Shown: piece after piece, positions 62,649-64,000 of the stretch
Position numbering within the stretch: position 1 is the stretch's first letter
Layout of the letters: each line of letters starts with the position of its first letter
The notes under the pieces: generated by a model
What the model was told of the DNA's origin: nothing
The model's database searches: none
What the model saw: the letters and a program-made list of their open reading frames with translations, nothing else
DNA from: JACCZX01 sp963801035
GTDB taxonomy: Bacteria; Pseudomonadota; Gammaproteobacteria; Burkholderiales; Burkholderiaceae_F
Direction of reading: 5' to 3'
DNA: 64,000 nt
Assembly: GCA_963801035.1 (NCBI GenBank)
Contig: CAWDDF010000002.1
Location: forward strand, 1-64,000
Position numbers and translations under genes: made by a program

Positions 62649-64000
62649 GTGCGCAGCCTCTACCTATTGGTGCCACTGGCACCGCTGATCGGAGCGCTGA
62701 TCGCTGGTCTCGGTGGCAAGGTGATCGGCCGCACCGGCGCGCACCTGGTCACGATCCTCGGTGTGCTGATCGCGACGATCGCGTCATTCATGGTGCTGTC
62801 CGAAGTGATGAGAGGCACCACGTTTGACGGAACTGTTTACACGTGGGCAGTAGTCGGCGGCTTAAACCTCGAGGTGGGTTTCCTGATCGATCCGCTGACC
62901 GCCTTGATGATGGTCGTGGTCACGTTCGTGTCGCTGATGGTGCACATCTACACGATCGGTTACATGGCCGACGATCCGGGATATCAGCGGTTTTTCTCCT
63001 ACATCTCACTCTTCACGTTCAGCATGCTGATGCTGGTGATGAGCAACAATTTTCTGCAGCTGTTTTTTGGCTGGGAAGCGGTCGGGCTGATGTCCTATCT
63101 GCTGATCGGCTTCTGGTACGAGCGCGAGACTGCCATCTACGCGAATCTGAAAGCGTTTCTCGTCAATCGCGTAGGCGATTTCGGCTTCGTGCTCGGCATC
63201 GGCCTTGTTTACGCGTACTTCGGGACGCTGCACTACGCGGAAGTATTCGCTGCCGCACCGGCAATGGCCGCACGCGCAATCGAATTCATACCTGGCACGC
63301 CGTGGATGCTGATGACGGTTATCTGCATTTGCCTGTTCATCGGTGCGATGGGCAAAAGCGCACAGTTCCCGCTGCACGTCTGGCTGCCGGATTCGATGGA
63401 AGGCCCGACACCGATCTCGGCGTTGATTCATGCCGCGACGATGGTGACCGCGGGCATTTTCATGGTGGCGCGCATGTCACCGTTGTTCGAGCTCTCGGAC
63501 GTCGCGCTGTCGTTCGTAGTCGTGATCGGCGCAATCACTGCGTTTTTCATGGGCGTGCTGGGTATCGTGCAGAACGACATCAAGCGTGTCGTCGCGTACT
63601 CGACGCTGTCCCAACTCGGTTACATGACCGTTGCACTGGGTGTCTCTGCCTACTCGGCCGGCATCTTCCATCTGATGACGCACGCATTTTTCAAGGCACT
63701 GCTGTTTCTCGCCGCGGGCTCGGTGATCATCGGCATGCACCACGATCAGGACATCCGGAACATGGGCGGTTTGTGGAAGAAGATGCCCGTGACGTGGATC
63801 ACCGCGCTCATCGGCTCGCTGGCGCTGATCGGCGTCCCATTCTTTTCAGGTTTCTATTCCAAAGACTCGATCATCATCGCAACTCACGCTGCGGCGAACG
63901 CGGATCAATGGGGCGCGACGGTCGCGTACTGGGCGTTGACGCTCGGCGTGTTCATCACGGCGTTCTATTCATTCCGGATGTTCTTCCTGGTCTTTCACGG
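62649..64000 (+). CDS. nuoL: NADH-quinone oxidoreductase subunit L, partial (window end)
   Basis: The open frame runs from GTG 62649 off the end of the window; 450 of about 670 residues are seen. It is an antiporter-like proton-pumping subunit. Features: MRSLYLLVPLAPLIGALIAG, FLIDPLTALMMVVVTFVSLM, LQLFFGWEAVGLMSYLLIGF (Glu of the pumping site), MGKSAQFPLHVWLPDSMEGP TPISALIHAATMVTAG (Lys and His channel) and AYSTLSQLGYMTVALG. GVPFFSGFYSKDSII is also conserved. No frame break in the visible part. Confidence 0.97.
   Translation, partial: MRSLYLLVPLAPLIGALIAGLGGKVIGRTGAHLVTILGVLIATIASFMVLSEVMRGTTFDGTVYTWAVVGGLNLEVGFLIDPLTALMMVVVTFVSLMVHIYTIGYMADDPGYQRFFSYISLFTFSMLMLVMSNNFLQLFFGWEAVGLMSYLLIGFWYERETAIYANLKAFLVNRVGDFGFVLGIGLVYAYFGTLHYAEVFAAAPAMAARAIEFIPGTPWMLMTVICICLFIGAMGKSAQFPLHVWLPDSMEGPTPISALIHAATMVTAGIFMVARMSPLFELSDVALSFVVVIGAITAFFMGVLGIVQNDIKRVVAYSTLSQLGYMTVALGVSAYSAGIFHLMTHAFFKALLFLAAGSVIIGMHHDQDIRNMGGLWKKMPVTWITALIGSLALIGVPFFSGFYSKDSIIIATHAAANADQWGATVAYWALTLGVFITAFYSFRMFFLVFH

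Overview
The window comes from a GC-rich betaproteobacterium, most likely of the order Burkholderiales. The main evidence is gene order. One stretch reads ECF sigma/DUF3619/DUF3106/RDD opposite ilvB-ilvH-ilvC, then psd, pssA, leuA, rpsO, pnp, tpiA, secG, tRNA-Leu and nuoA to nuoL. PEP-CTERM proteins, a phasin and tyrB/uvrB/low-molecular-weight phosphatase neighbours agree with this. The strain is not identifiable from the sequence alone.

Layout. (1) 1-5.6 kb, minus strand: a sugar-nucleotide cluster with glucose-1-phosphate cytidylyltransferase, a PIG-L deacetylase, CDP-glucose 4,6-dehydratase, an RfbC-like epimerase, a homoserine-dehydrogenase-like/SAF protein and an FAD oxidoreductase cut by the window edge. 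(2) 5.7-9.7 kb: two PEP-CTERM surface proteins with sigma-54-like promoters, flanking a secreted zinc metalloprotease. (3) 9.8-15.8 kb: an EEP-family phosphodiesterase, tRNA-Asn, an aromatic aminotransferase, uvrB, a tyrosine phosphatase and a DUF924 protein. (4) 15.8-21.4 kb: a lipid-storage neighbourhood with a TPR protein, a TetR regulator, a phasin, a two-domain fatty acyl-CoA reductase and a membrane-anchored lipase-like hydrolase. (5) 21.4-34.3 kb: five consecutive paralogous family-5 solute-binding proteins in one minus-strand operon, divergent from a single set of two permeases and a double ATPase. (6) 34.3-37.5 kb: small conserved proteins and an ECF sigma factor. (7) 37.7-51.9 kb: branched-chain amino acid synthesis, phospholipid synthesis, rpsO-pnp, a prolyl oligopeptidase, a quinone oxidoreductase and tpiA. 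(8) 52-64 kb: secG, tRNA-Leu and the respiratory complex I operon, running off the end inside nuoL.

Two things stand out. First, several gene junctions carry palindromic or tandem GC-rich repeats. The nuo operon has them at nuoB/C, nuoC/D, nuoD/E (twice in tandem), nuoE/F and nuoJ/K; the nuoC/D insert duplicates the first 11 codons of nuoD, and the nuoJ/K copy is translated as the NuoJ tail. Large foldback elements also lie between rpsO and pnp and beside the phasin gene. Second, many conserved genes (ilvC among them) are split by single-base indels, often in short G or C runs. These look more like assembly errors than true gene decay, so coordinates for such genes are given for the whole reconstructed gene.

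No CRISPR array, rRNA gene, prophage or transposase was found.
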